From assembly GCF_036370855.1 (NCBI RefSeq), contig NC_088098.1:140884721-140948720 (forward strand): a stretch of DNA of 64,000 nt, given 5' to 3'. This DNA comes from Dromaius novaehollandiae. Lineage: Eukaryota; Chordata; Aves; Casuariiformes; Dromaiidae. Below the pieces are notes generated by a model. It did not search any database, was not told where the DNA came from, and saw nothing but the letters and a program-made list of their open reading frames with translations. Shown here piece by piece: positions 27,501 to 38,445 of the stretch (position 1 is its first letter; each line of letters opens with the position of its first letter). A program made the translations under genes and the position numbers.

Positions 27501-30500
27501 TTCCAATCAGTTGCTTTTTGGAATACATTCATACGCTTGCTTGTCTGTTCTTTTGCTGTATCTCATAATACAGGGTTTTGTAGATGCCTTCAGAGGTGCA
27601 TGTATCATTTTTTCATCAGACTGAATGTTAGTTGCTGCCTTGGTTCCATAGAGAACAGAGCTGGAGAGGACCTTGTTAGTTTATGTAACCCTATTATTTT
27701 GCCCCAAAGCATAATCAAGTGTATCCAAATCATGCTGGACAGACAGTGTTTTATAACAGCAAAATTTCCGTGCACTCTGCCAGAGATCCTTCAGCCTCCA
27801 TAGGTAATTGGTTTCAATGCTTAACAAGCCTTACAGTTCCGGATTTTTTTTTCCTAATGGCTAAAGTGAGTATCTGCTGTTGCAATTTTAATGTCGTCTT
27901 GTCCTTTTCCCAGTGGACCTGGAAAGTAGTTAATCTTCCATTTTTGAAACAGACTTTACATGTGTGAAGAGCGTCATCATGTACCAGCATTCCTAGACCT
28001 GCAGTTCTTAAGCTGGATGTGAGAGAGAGGCATGTTACATGTTCGAGAGGGAACAGCACACAGAGCTCTATTGTATTTAGTCTGAAATCACTGGAAAATG
28101 GAGGAAGCACTGAATGGGAGTTCACATTGGTCTGTTAGGGTTAAGAAAACGCTGAAAGAGTTAGTTCTTTAGACTTATCCTTCCTCTCCTCATTCCTGAG
28201 GCCTAAGTTACTTTATAAGGTGGGCCAACTGCTTTCTGCAGACTTCTTGAAAAGAATTGGCGGTTTGCAGTGGTCATCTGTTTTGACTCTGTTTTCTTTC
28301 ACTAAACCTTTTCTTTTTCTTTCACTAAACCTTTTCTTTTGTCCTTATTCCTCCTAGTATAGGTGGGCCAAATTTAGTGGGATAGAACTGAAAGAGAGAG
28401 GAGAAAGGAAGATGGGCAGCAGAATACATTGGGCTCTTAGGAACCCTGCAGGATGTCACTTTTAAAGGTCTGAAGAGGAATGGGTTTAAAGTGGACATTT
28501 TCTTATGGTTGTGTGAGGGAAAGGCCTGTCTTAGAGAAGAAGCTACAGTTTCACATTTGAAAAATAAGAACCTTTCTGTCTGAGCCCAGGCAAAGCCCTG
28601 GGGCTTCAGGACATTGGGTAAAGTAGGCAAGAAAGAATTCTCAAACTGGGAGTTAAGCTTTCATTTAGAGCCTTGATTGGAACTTGCTTGAGGGGGAAAG
28701 ATGTTTAATACTGAAAATAACTTGTTGTAAAAAGAAGTACAATTATACCTAAAAAGATCAAACATTATTTTTCATAATCTCCATATTTCTTTTGGACCTG
28801 ATTGGCTTGCACACTGTATGTACCCCTGTCTGTGACCTGCTTGTGTCCCAAATTTGTGTCTCATGCCTGCATGCAAGCTCATGCATGCATATATATGCAC
28901 CAGAGTCATATATATGAAAATTTCTGACATATTGCACTTCATGTGCACATCTCCCCATCCTCTTTGAAATGCTGTATACTAACTGCAGCTATATATATGC
29001 ATACTATATATATGTAGATATTCACATGCGCACACACAGAGATAAATTGTTATGAATTGGTAGAAGAGGGGTGTGTATGTGCATCCATATGTAACAGAAG
29101 AGATGCCCCAGTTTGAAAAATTTAAGAACTGCTGTAGACAGCAGTCTAGGCTTACAGTAGAGCAAACAGTAATTTGTTGATACTTGAGCATATTCAATGT
29201 AAAGTGTTGATGCTGATGAAAGTATATATGTGGATTTTCAGGCTGTTTATAGTATTTTGAGCATGTTGTATTACTTACAAAATCTGATTTATTAGAAGAG
29301 AAAGCACTGTATGTATGTATATACCATACCAGTGAAGTGATTAGTTCAGTTTCTTTTTTTTGACTGTATATTGTATATACTGTACTGGATATTGCATGTT
29401 TTTCAGTATGTGTATATTTGATTTTTATAAAATGATAGATTTACTTCACATTGTATAAGGCTAAGTTGACGGTCTTATTCAATAATAAGATAATTGATTT
29501 GTGATATTTTGTTTTCTTTGAGAGTTGTTATTGTCAAGTGATTAAAAAACAATAGTTTTAATCACATTTTGACATAGCACAACAGTTTGATGCTAATAAG
29601 ATGACTGGTTTTATATGAAATTAATATGTTGATTAATTCTATTCATCTAATAGAGATAAATATGTATGAAAATATTTATTGGTTCAGAAATATTTTATTG
29701 CCTTTTCTTCACTCCTCCACTCCTCCCTCTTTCTTCTTTCTAGGTCCTGCTAGCAAGTAGTTTTGTGCCAGTATATGCAGGAATTAAGCCAGTGGAATAT
29801 AAAGGAGAGGTAATTTTTCATTCTGTTTACATACTTATAAATATTTTTTTTTGCAGGAGAATTCTTTGTTTGCGAGGTAACTTTGATCTCGAGGAAGGGT
29901 AGATGAGAATTACAGTACTGTATCCAGTAGAATAGTTATTGCTTCTGCAGATGCTATAGGTAGACATATATCGATATCATTCATATTGATTGTTCTTACA
30001 AAATTGTGGGTGCTGAAACTGAAGTGGTCTGTAGCATGAAGCTGTTTCATAAAGATAATCTGTGTGGTGCTTAACCATGGGAAGAAGCTTCTCTTGATAG
30101 AGACACTTCTCATGATTATCTGTGTTACCAATGTAAAATGGTCTTTGCAACTTAAAGATGAACTGTTCTGCTTTTTTTTTCTTTTTTTTTTTTTTTTTAA
30201 TGTTGGAATGATAAAGGAGATCTTGGCTGGTCTTGGGAGATTGGACACTGCTGGGGTAAATTGGTGTCTCTGTGTATGCAGTGTAGTTCTGTTGAGGACA
30301 TAAGAACAATGGTTTATCAGCCACCCTCAAATCTGTTACCTCTGGACAAAGATTATTTTTGTGTCACACAGAGTCATGAAATTTTGAGAGGCATACATTA
30401 ATACAATAAAACCGTCTCATAGTTGCCTGTACTTGATTTAGCTCCAAGAACTTTTTTGTCTTTTTTTACCTAAATGTATTAACATTTTAATAATTCTTTC

Positions 30501-33500
30501 AACTGTTTAGTCTGTTTGCAATCATTTCCCCTTCTAAAAGTTATTACTAGATACTTTATCTTTTCTTGAGAGGTATCAAAATGATGCTTTTAGAAAATCT
30601 TTCATCCTAGCAGATTCTCCATCACCACCCCGCAACCCCGCTTAAAACCCCTTTTCCTAGTATTCATGTACATTTGTCTCTAGCAATTATATTTCTAAGT
30701 AGCAAGAGGGAGTTATGTCAAAAAGCTTGTTACCTTTAGAATTATATACAGCAGTACATAACAACTAAAAAGTCTGAAGGGTTCACATCACCATGCCTTC
30801 AAAGTTCCCAGGGTTTAGATATTTTGTTGATTGGCATCTTTAGTATGTTCCTTGTGTAGTTCATGGGGTGCATGTACGTGGATGTTTGAAGTTCATTCTG
30901 CCATTATTTAAGGGAACATTGTGTCTTTGTTAAACTTTTTGTGCTGTTTTTTCAATTAAGAAATTGAAAGTTTGGGTCAGAGATTAGTTGTCCAAAATGT
31001 CCTGGTAGATAGCAAGTTGATCATGAGCCAGCAATGTGCCCCTGTGGCAAAGCAGACAAATGCTATCCTGGATTGCGTTAGGCAGAGTGTTGCCAGCAGG
31101 TTGAGGGAGGGGATCCTTTCCCTCAGTTCAGCCCTGTTGAGGGGCTCGAGTACTTGAGTACCTTTGGGGGCTTCCAACTGCAAGAGAGATACGGAGCTAC
31201 TGGAGCAAGTACAGTGAGGGACACTAAGATGATTAAGGGACTAGAGCATCTCTTTTATGAGGAAAGGCTGAAAGAACTGGAGCTGTTTAGTCTGGAGAAG
31301 ACTGAAGGGTAATCTTATCAATGCATATAAATACCTGAAGAGAAGGTGTAAAGAGGATGCAGTCAGACTTCTCAGTGGTGCACAGCAATAGGGCGAGAGG
31401 CAACAAGCAGAAACTGAAACAGAGGAAGTTCCATCTGAACATAAGGAGAAACTTCTTTACTGTGAGGGTGACTGAACACTGGAACAGGTCGCCCAGAGAG
31501 GTTGCGGAGTCTCCTTGTTTGGAGATAATCACAAGCCATCTGGACAGGGTCCTGGGCAATGTGCTCTAGGTGACCCTGCTTCAGCAGGCCATTTGAACTA
31601 GATGATCTCCAGAGGTCCCTTCCAACCTCAACCATTGGCTCATACTGAAATTAGCTAGCATACCTGTAGTGTGCACAGCTGGAGACTGGACTTCTGGGAT
31701 GAACCAGCTAAATTTCGTGATAACGCAGACATAGCATCAACCTGTTTGTAGTATGTTTTGTTCTGGTTTGATAAGCCTGAAAATAATCTGAAGGAAAAGG
31801 AAGTGTACGACCAAGATAAGTTAGGCAATCTGTTAATGGTGTTACATGACTGGGCTATTTCTGCATTTGCTCTGGCTATTTAGGTGCCCTTGGCCTAGGT
31901 TTCTAGTAACAGGGGTGCAGTACTGAGCTATGCATAGAATTGGCTCTGTGCATACCGTCTTGTATTGAAACAACCTTTTCCTGGATGCAGTAGGACTACA
32001 TTCATGTAGTCATGGGCAGAATTTGTTCCATGCAAAATTACCTTTCTTTCCACTGGTTTTATGTCCCCAGAATCTATAACAAGGTTAGTCTTTGACCTAG
32101 ATAAATCATCACCAGATAACTGAGTTGACTGTATCTGATGATGACACTGTAGTTCATGATGCTGTAGTTCTTACAAGGTGGCTTTGCAAATCTATCTACA
32201 GTTACTGGTAAATGTAGGTTCCACAAGGTCCAGCCTACATCCTCAACTTCAGTGTCTGGCTCGGTTTTCACTGCACGTTATTTCAGAACTTTCTCTGTCT
32301 TTGCACCATGTTACAAAAAGGAACTAATTCAGAAGTTACCAGGAATATGCCTCCTCAGCTAAGAAACATTTTTCAGGATTGATTAATAGAATCACAAGAA
32401 GCTAGGATATTAGGTCTTTTTGTTTAAAGTATAGAAATTGGGCGCCTGTGTGCCACAAGGAACTCTGGAGTCAAAATATTTTCAAATGAAAGGCAGCTTC
32501 TCCCAGGTACTTGAAAAAAAATAAAAAATAAATGGAGGGCATCAGACAGGAAGAACAGAATCTGCAAAAGATAGCGCTTAATAAATAAAATACTGCCCTT
32601 GGTAACATTAAATGTTTTGATTAAAAAAAAAGTTGAAGATACGTAAGAGAAGAAAAAAGCTAAATAATCAGAACAAAAAGCCAATTTATACTGCAAGGAA
32701 TGTTGCATCTAAATCAATAATAAGCAGCTATTTATAGGAAAGAAACAATAAAGAATAGGTTCAATGTGATAAGCATTGTTGTTAGCAGTGTTGTGGCTTT
32801 AATCATAGGAGTCATAGTAATGATGTAATGGAATTTGAGGAATTTGAAAGATCGCTTTAGATAGCTTTATGATTTTTTTTGCAGGTTTTTAGTTTGTTTT
32901 GCTTTCCTAAGACAAAATATTCTCAATGCTAAGCATTCAGAAATGTGATTTTTGTAGGAAGTGAAGGAATTCAATGGTGGATAGTGGTTATGGACATCAG
33001 GAGCTTTTGTTGTGAGTCAAGCTCTCAAAACATACCATGAAATAAGAGGGTGAGAAGGGCCATGAAGACTATTGAATGTGAAAAGTAATAGCTTATATTT
33101 TAATTTCAGGAGTGTAAAAGAAGTGGGAAACAGCAAATTTTGTCTGAGTGCATGCCATGTGGGCATCTGGCAAGTAGAAAAGTGAGAAAGTGGGGGTAAT
33201 AATAATGAAAAGGTGGTTGCAATATATCCATGTGAAAAAGATTGAGTACATGTATCAGCAGGTATGGGAGTTGTCAGTGGAAGGAGGGGCAAGCGATAAA
33301 AACATCATGTGGTTACATGAACTCAGAAATGTGGCACTGAGAGAAAATCTATACCTATAGAATTAAAAGAAGGCTTGCCTTTTAAGCAGCTGAGAGGTAT
33401 CTGTACAGTCGAATGACAGACCTCAGGGAGTCTCAGGGGCTTCTGTAGAACAAATACTCTACCCTGAGATAACGCTTGTTGTATGCTAATCACTGCACAG

Positions 33501-36500
33501 AATACTAGTGTCTTGCCAACAGTTGAAGACCTAATTTAGAGGCAATAAACAATTTCCAGATAGTATACTTTTTCAGGAGGTGATTTCTTGCTACTTTTGT
33601 GACTTAATTCCTGTGCCATTTTCCGTAAGAATTTTGCATGAAAACTTGCATTGTTTTGCCCTTTCATAATGGTCACTTAGAATAATACATACAGCAAAAA
33701 AGCAGTCTTCTGCCTGATTGGTGCTGGAGAGTACGAGTGCAACTTGCCTTTTTTTTAATGATGCTCTGTATTGATAAATAATGAAGCTTGAAGATAGTTT
33801 CCTGCAGTATTCAGTTCACCTTTGGGGAAGTCAGACCCTTAAGAAATACAGAAATGCATCTTGTAATATTATTTCTTAGTGTGTTTCATCATGGCTAGCT
33901 TCAGGTATCTGCACTAGTCTATATCTCACATAGTCAGTGTGTTTCCTTTGATTAATGGAGAGAAGAAAGCGCCTTTTCAGCATAGTTCAAATCAAATGTA
34001 AATACCTACTTTTGGATAAAGTGAATCATGCACTAGAAGTGTTTCTGCATCCTTGACTGTAGAGGGGGTGTAGGATGACTAATTTGGCTGTAGATGTGTA
34101 AAGTTTGGTGACATTCATCTGATCACCAGACCTCATGTACAATGTCAGCAGATGCATCTAGCCGAAAGACTGCCGTTGAGGTTTGGTTTATGCATCTAAG
34201 TATAAAAAGAAATACTGTAAGCATATTGGAGAGAAGATAAGAGAATCATATTTAATATAATGTTACAATAATGGTTATTCTAATAAATACTATAAATTAT
34301 GGTTATGAAAATGTTTATTTAAAGAAGAAACTGTGAAAAGAACTATGCAAACATATTCGAAGAAACAGTTTATTTGTCATCTTTAACTTTCTTTGTGTTT
34401 TTATACTGGAAAAATGAGATAACTGTTTTTGGCAGCTGTTTTTTACTTTCTGTAAATACCCTGTTGAGGTTGTGCAAAATCTCTACATTACTGATAAAGT
34501 ATTTCAAGTGCGTAACTCTTAACATAGCAGCTAAAAATTACACAACCAGCAAATCAATATGATGTGTATGCAGATGAAAACTTGAGGGATGTTTATAGCT
34601 GTCCCCGGTTATGAGGAGAAGAAAGTTGGCTGTGGTTCCTATTGAGATCAGGCCTGTGCCTCTGGACAGTCTGTAGATCTAAGCAGTAGATGGGACTCTA
34701 AAAGAACTTCACTGTTTTTTGTTTGTTTGTTTTTCCTTCCTATTCTCTTCTATATTCCAGTCCTGTAGCAGACTTGATGTCTGCTTCCTCCCAGGTGCCA
34801 GAGATGTCCAAATCTTCCCCCCTTTATCTTCCTCTCTTTTCAGCTATTGCTGTCTTTCATTGTGGTTGATGGCTTTTTGTGCGCAAGAAAGCAAGAAGTT
34901 CTGGGAGATTTGATCTGGGAGCTTGTTCAGTCAGTTTACCTGCACGTACAGATTGTCCAGCTCCTAGTCTGCAAAAAAGTAATTTTTTATAGAGGTACAC
35001 ATTATCTAGTATGGTTGCTGTGTAATATTAACAATCTTGTCCTTTCATGTGTGTGTTCAGAAAAAAAATCTGTGTTTTTAAGCTGAAAAAGATTTGTGTT
35101 TTTTAAGCTATATAGGGCTATTTTGTTAATAGATTGAACAAGCTGTATCAGTAACCTGTTAAAAACATCTAAGGGTCTGGGAAGCTTGAAATATGTTTGT
35201 AGAGTATATCAAACACTTATTGATTACATACTGAATATGTAAATTACAGTTCATTGGTTTTCATGCCTCTTGTGCTCAAGCTGCTTATTCATGATATTCT
35301 GAGAAGGAAACTTGTAAGTTTTCTTGAGGATGGGATGGAGGAGACAGGGACAGGAAGGATGAAATATTCAGTTATGACCATACTATACTAAGGTTTCCTT
35401 GAAAATGTCTTTATTTTCTGATAGAAATGGGTTGACGGTGGCCTCACCAATGGCCTTCCTATCTTACCTGTGGGACGAACAGTGACAATTTCTCCTTTCA
35501 GTGGTCGATTAGATATCTGTCCACAAGATAAAGGACATGTGGATCTTTATGTTAAATTTGCAAAACAAGATATAATGGTGAGTTCCTTGTTTACTAAATA
35601 ACTTTGGATGAAGGAAAGGTAGTTGAGCAGCTAACTTTATGCTTAATTTTTAAGAGTTTATTTTGTGTTTATATATCATGTTTAAGTAATGTGATATCTT
35701 GGTCCTTTGTGTTGTGCATATGGAATATAACTTGTCCTTAAATGCAGGGGAAGAAAAAATGTAGTATAAAATTTGCAAGAAAGATAGAAAACCTGTGATC
35801 TGGTACAAAATTGAGCAGCTATATCACAGGCTATTAAATTTAATCTTATTAAATAATGTAGGCTTGATTAAAATATCATCTGTCTTTGGCTAGGCTGAGT
35901 GTTTCCAGAAAAATAAGACTTCTGTAGAAGACCTCAGGAGAGGAAAACTCCAGAACACCCCTTCATACTTACTTGCTGAAATAAGCTGCTATAACTGAAT
36001 TTAAAAGGTGAATTTAAGCTTCACGTATGAAATGGTGTACAAGGACTTGTCACCTCATTGCTCAAGAAAGTTTATATTAAATTTTTGAACATTGTGACCA
36101 CAGCACTTCCAGAAATCTTGTTAAATGTTTGAGAATGTTTCTGTATATTGAAACATAGGCTAAGACTGATTTTTATGACCTCCTTTTCATCATTGGCATT
36201 TCTGTCTTTGCAAGCTTTTTCCCACAAAGTCTGACCACAGTATTGTTTCTTTTCACATAAGGAAAGAAAATACTGAATAGCAGTCGATCTAGCATTGATC
36301 TCAAAAAAACAGCCCTGCTTAGCAACAATCCTTCATTATTTGCTATATTTTTTGAAGTTTCATTTAGATGGTTCTTGATGTGTTTTATTAATTCTGAGTA
36401 AAATTAGTGTTACATAATGTCATTCTAAATTGAATGAGTTTCTGAATTTTTGTAGTGTTTCGCAGGGATTTAAGCATGATAATACTTGGTAAATGGTCAT

Positions 36501-37709
36501 GAGGTATGAAATTAATAATTTTACTGAAATATATGCATCTCTTGCTTTATATTTCTTGGTTGTGGTTTGCATCAAATATCCATCTAGAGGGGAAAAATGA
36601 GCTGATAAGCAGATTAATTTTGAGATAGAAAATTAATTGCAGAATTACCTTCTATGATTCTACAGCTGCAGAGTTGTGGTGCAGAATCTCTGGCATCATT
36701 TTAAGTAGTTCTATTTGAAACACCCGTAGCTTTTAGAGTTTTAAAAATTCAAAATAAGAATAAACTTTTGCAGCAGTATCCAAATCTGCACAGCATGGAG
36801 AGTTACATATATCACTGTTTACCTAGATTGGAATGTGAACAGTCTTTTGTCTCTTTGGACCTCCTCCATTCATTAGTGTCAAAATTTGAATAATTGCTTA
36901 GTTCAAATAATGGAGTGATTTTGACGGTATGTTGCAAAATTGTATATAAGTAAGTATGTGGCTTAAAGATATATCAAGTTAATCATATAAATGAAGTGTC
37001 CAGATCTTTATTAAATTTAATTATATATGTAATTTTGTTTTAAGCAATTTAATACATGTCTTTATTAAAGAACAAACTTTGAAGTCTTTTTACGCCATGA
37101 AAGTAAGTGACCAGTTGAGAACCTGAGTAGTTCTTAATTTGTTGGAAACACAAGCTACATTTATACTCATATATTAAATGTTTCCTGGGAATGTTCCCAA
37201 GAATGTGGTTATTTGTGCTAGTAAGCTGTCAGAATATTTCCTGGGACAAGTTTAGCATGTGGCAGCTACCACTCCCCCAAACAATTCTGGGAATGTTTTT
37301 GTAGTTAAAATGTTTCAGAAACCATGAGCAGTTTTACAGGCAGACAGTGTGTATTGGAGGCTGTGAGTTTATTAGTGTAGATGCAGACTATTTGTGCCAG
37401 ATCATCTCAGTGCTCAGTAAATCTCCTGGGCATGATTAATTTACTGGTATAGACATAGCCACGCTGGCCTTTTCTACATATGCTATATGAAACAGATGAT
37501 AGGACTGATAACAACACTGTGAAGTGTAACATAATTTGCTTTAATAAACCAATTTACAGCACCTCTCTCTGTTGCAGCTGTCTTTGGCCAACCTGGTAAG
37601 ACTTAATCAAGCTTTGTTCCCACCAAACCAGGAGAAAATGGAATTGCTGTACCAAAACGGATTTGATGATGCTGTACACTTTTTACTTAAAGAAAACTGG
37701 TATGAATAG
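21335..37709 (+). CDS. PNPLA4: Patatin-like phospholipase domain protein 4 (six coding exons)
   Basis: Joining 21335-21514, 25779-25873, 26056-26191, 29744-29809, 35425-35577 and 37578-37709 gives 253 codons plus stop, the length of known PNPLA4. PNPLA4 (GS2) is a small patatin-fold lipase with reported triacylglycerol and retinyl-ester hydrolase and transacylase activity. The N-terminal glycine-rich oxyanion loop is at about residues 9-20 (AACGFLGIYHLG). The nucleophile Ser43 lies in GASAG, and the catalytic Asp163 in the DGG motif. The protein is nearly all patatin domain, with no signal peptide or membrane segment visible. All introns have GT-AG ends and consistent phases (0, 2, 0, 0, 0). 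The start at 21335 matches the family start (MKH-NLSFAACGF) and has A at -3. No damage is seen, so the gene looks functional. Confidence 0.97.
21515..25778 (+). other. PNPLA4: PNPLA4 intron between coding exons 1 and 2
   Basis: About 4.3 kb without a supportable exon. It includes a 28-base-period tandem duplication at 21902-21950, a 10-bp-stem hairpin at 21992-22019 and a short AG run near 24200. Confidence 0.85.
25779..25873 (+). CDS. PNPLA4: PNPLA4 coding exon 2
   Basis: Encodes residue 61 to the first two bases of the codon for Arg92 (ECKQFAYEFAEEIRK and FGAVTPGYDF blocks). The acceptor ends TTTCAG, and the donor AG/GTACCT leaves phase 2. Confidence 0.95.
26056..26191 (+). CDS. PNPLA4: PNPLA4 coding exon 3
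   Basis: Encodes from the last base of the Arg92 codon to Lys137, including the conserved RLYVSITNTKNGENYLVSSF and SREDLIK blocks. The acceptor ends ACTTTAG, the donor is AAG/GTAATG, and it leaves phase 0. The intron before it is only 182 bases, the shortest in the gene. Confidence 0.96.
27371..27388. repeat. (TG)9 dinucleotide repeat
   Basis: Nine perfect TG units followed by CGTGC, embedded in TA/TG-rich sequence from about 27320. Confidence 0.9.
27640..27990 (-). mobile_element. Old CR1-type LINE fragment, antisense to PNPLA4
   Basis: On the + strand this reads as the reverse complement of a CR1 3' region: 'gagctggagaggaccttgtt', then 'catgctggacagacagtgtt', 'taggtaattggtttcaatgc', and 'cttaacaagccttacagttc' followed by a T-rich 'tttcctaatg'. 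Many substitutions indicate great age. Boundaries are approximate. Confidence 0.75.
29744..29809 (+). CDS. PNPLA4: PNPLA4 coding exon 4
   Basis: A 66-base exon coding residues 138-159 (VLLASSFVPVYAGIKPVEY and following), the conserved patatin segment just before the catalytic Asp. Long pyrimidine tract and CTAG acceptor; GAG/GTAATT donor. Confidence 0.96.
29810..35424 (+). other. PNPLA4: PNPLA4 intron between coding exons 4 and 5
   Basis: About 5.6 kb, the largest intron inside the coding region. It holds a T-rich run near 30172-30199 and the best-preserved CR1 copy in the window (30972-31640). No supportable exon. Confidence 0.85.
30972..31640 (+). mobile_element. CR1 LINE, 5'-truncated, sense to PNPLA4
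   Basis: The copy spans the end of CR1 ORF2 and the 3' tail. Recognisable blocks are 'agttgatcatgagccagcaa', 'tgccagcaggttgagggagg', 'gaaaggctgaaagaactgga', 'cataaggagaaacttcttta', 'gaacactggaacaggtcgcc' and 'gatctccagaggtcccttcc'. Better preserved than the other copies, so probably the youngest here, but ORF2 is interrupted. The usual terminal octamer repeat is missing; it ends near 'caacctcaaccattggctca'. Confidence 0.93.
35425..35577 (+). CDS. PNPLA4: PNPLA4 coding exon 5
   Basis: Encodes residues 160-210. It opens KWVDGGLTN, which contains the catalytic Asp163 in DGG. It is followed by the PILPVGRTVTISPFSGRLDI core. GATAG acceptor; ATG/GTGAGT donor. Confidence 0.97.
35578..37577 (+). other. 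PNPLA4: PNPLA4 intron between coding exons 5 and 6
   Basis: Exactly 2 kb of AT-rich sequence. I see no exon or recognisable repeat family in it. Confidence 0.8.
37578..37709 (+). CDS. PNPLA4: PNPLA4 coding exon 6 with stop
   Basis: Encodes residues 211-253, beginning LSLANLVRLNQALFPP and ending KENWYE followed by TAG at 37707-37709. The acceptor is a CT-rich tract ending TTGCAG. Confidence 0.97.
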   Translation: MSLANLVRLNQALFPPNQEKMELLYQNGFDDAVHFLLKENWYE

Positions 37710-38445
37710 ATTGTACATAGCCATAAAGTTTAGTTAATTTTCTGTCAAAACACAGCTACAGGCATCCTGCAAAATCTAAGGGATTGCTGTCAAAATTTCT
37801 GTATATCAAAATAAAAATGCCAATGGAATTACATCTGCTCTTGTGAAGAAAATATGCAGATGTTCTGGATGGAATTCAAAAGCACGCCAAAGTGGGAATT
37901 GTACTTGTGTGGTAAAAGATAGTTGTCTTGTTTTGAGGAGATTCAATTTTAGATCTGTTTTGCTTCAAAGCAGGACTTTATTGTGAAATTTGTGAAAGCT
38001 CGTGTTTTCATGCTTACAGAAATTTGAAAATTTTTTTCATGTTACTTGAGAGACAAATCCAGTGTGTACCCAAAAAATTACAGTCTATATTATTCACTTA
38101 ATAGTTGTGCACACTAATCGAATGCTTGCAGTATTGCTAGTCTTAGGACTCTAATGCATCTCTCCTGCAGTGTTCTGCAGGACTTGAGCTCTAAACAGTA
38201 GCCACAAAAAATAAAAAATTTGCACTCTTTTACTGTGATACTGTGTTTTTCACATTAAAAGCTCTTGTCCTTCTCAGTGAATGTAGTCTTTTTAAATTTG
38301 AAATAGTATTCTAAAATTTGTAGTAGTGTTTTTTTCTCCATGAAAATATCTTGTAAAAGAGACAGTAAGGAATATTTATATTAGTTATGTTTATTATGTT
38401 TTCTTCCTCATCTAAAATTGAATAAATATATTTTCTTGAAGCTTT
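37710..38445 (+). other. PNPLA4: Probable PNPLA4 3' untranslated region
   Basis: AT-rich sequence after the stop codon. Candidate polyadenylation signals AATAAA lie at 37810-37815 and 38421-38426. The second is followed by a GT-containing stretch and is the more convincing full-length end. The end given is approximate. Confidence 0.5.

Larger units (their letters stand above)
26192..29743 (+). other. PNPLA4: PNPLA4 intron between coding exons 3 and 4
   Basis: About 3.6 kb. It contains an antisense old CR1 copy (27640-27990), a (TG)9 run at 27371-27388, a 23-base tandem duplication near 28298-28340 and alternating purine/pyrimidine AT/GC stretches near 28870-29035. No exon is seen. Confidence 0.85.

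Noticed and set aside
27537-28125. Open frames of 82-103 codons on both strands
   Set aside because: They overlap the antisense CR1 fragment and show no host-gene features.
31287-31635. Open frames on both strands near 31.4 kb
   Set aside because: They fall inside the CR1 LINE tail.
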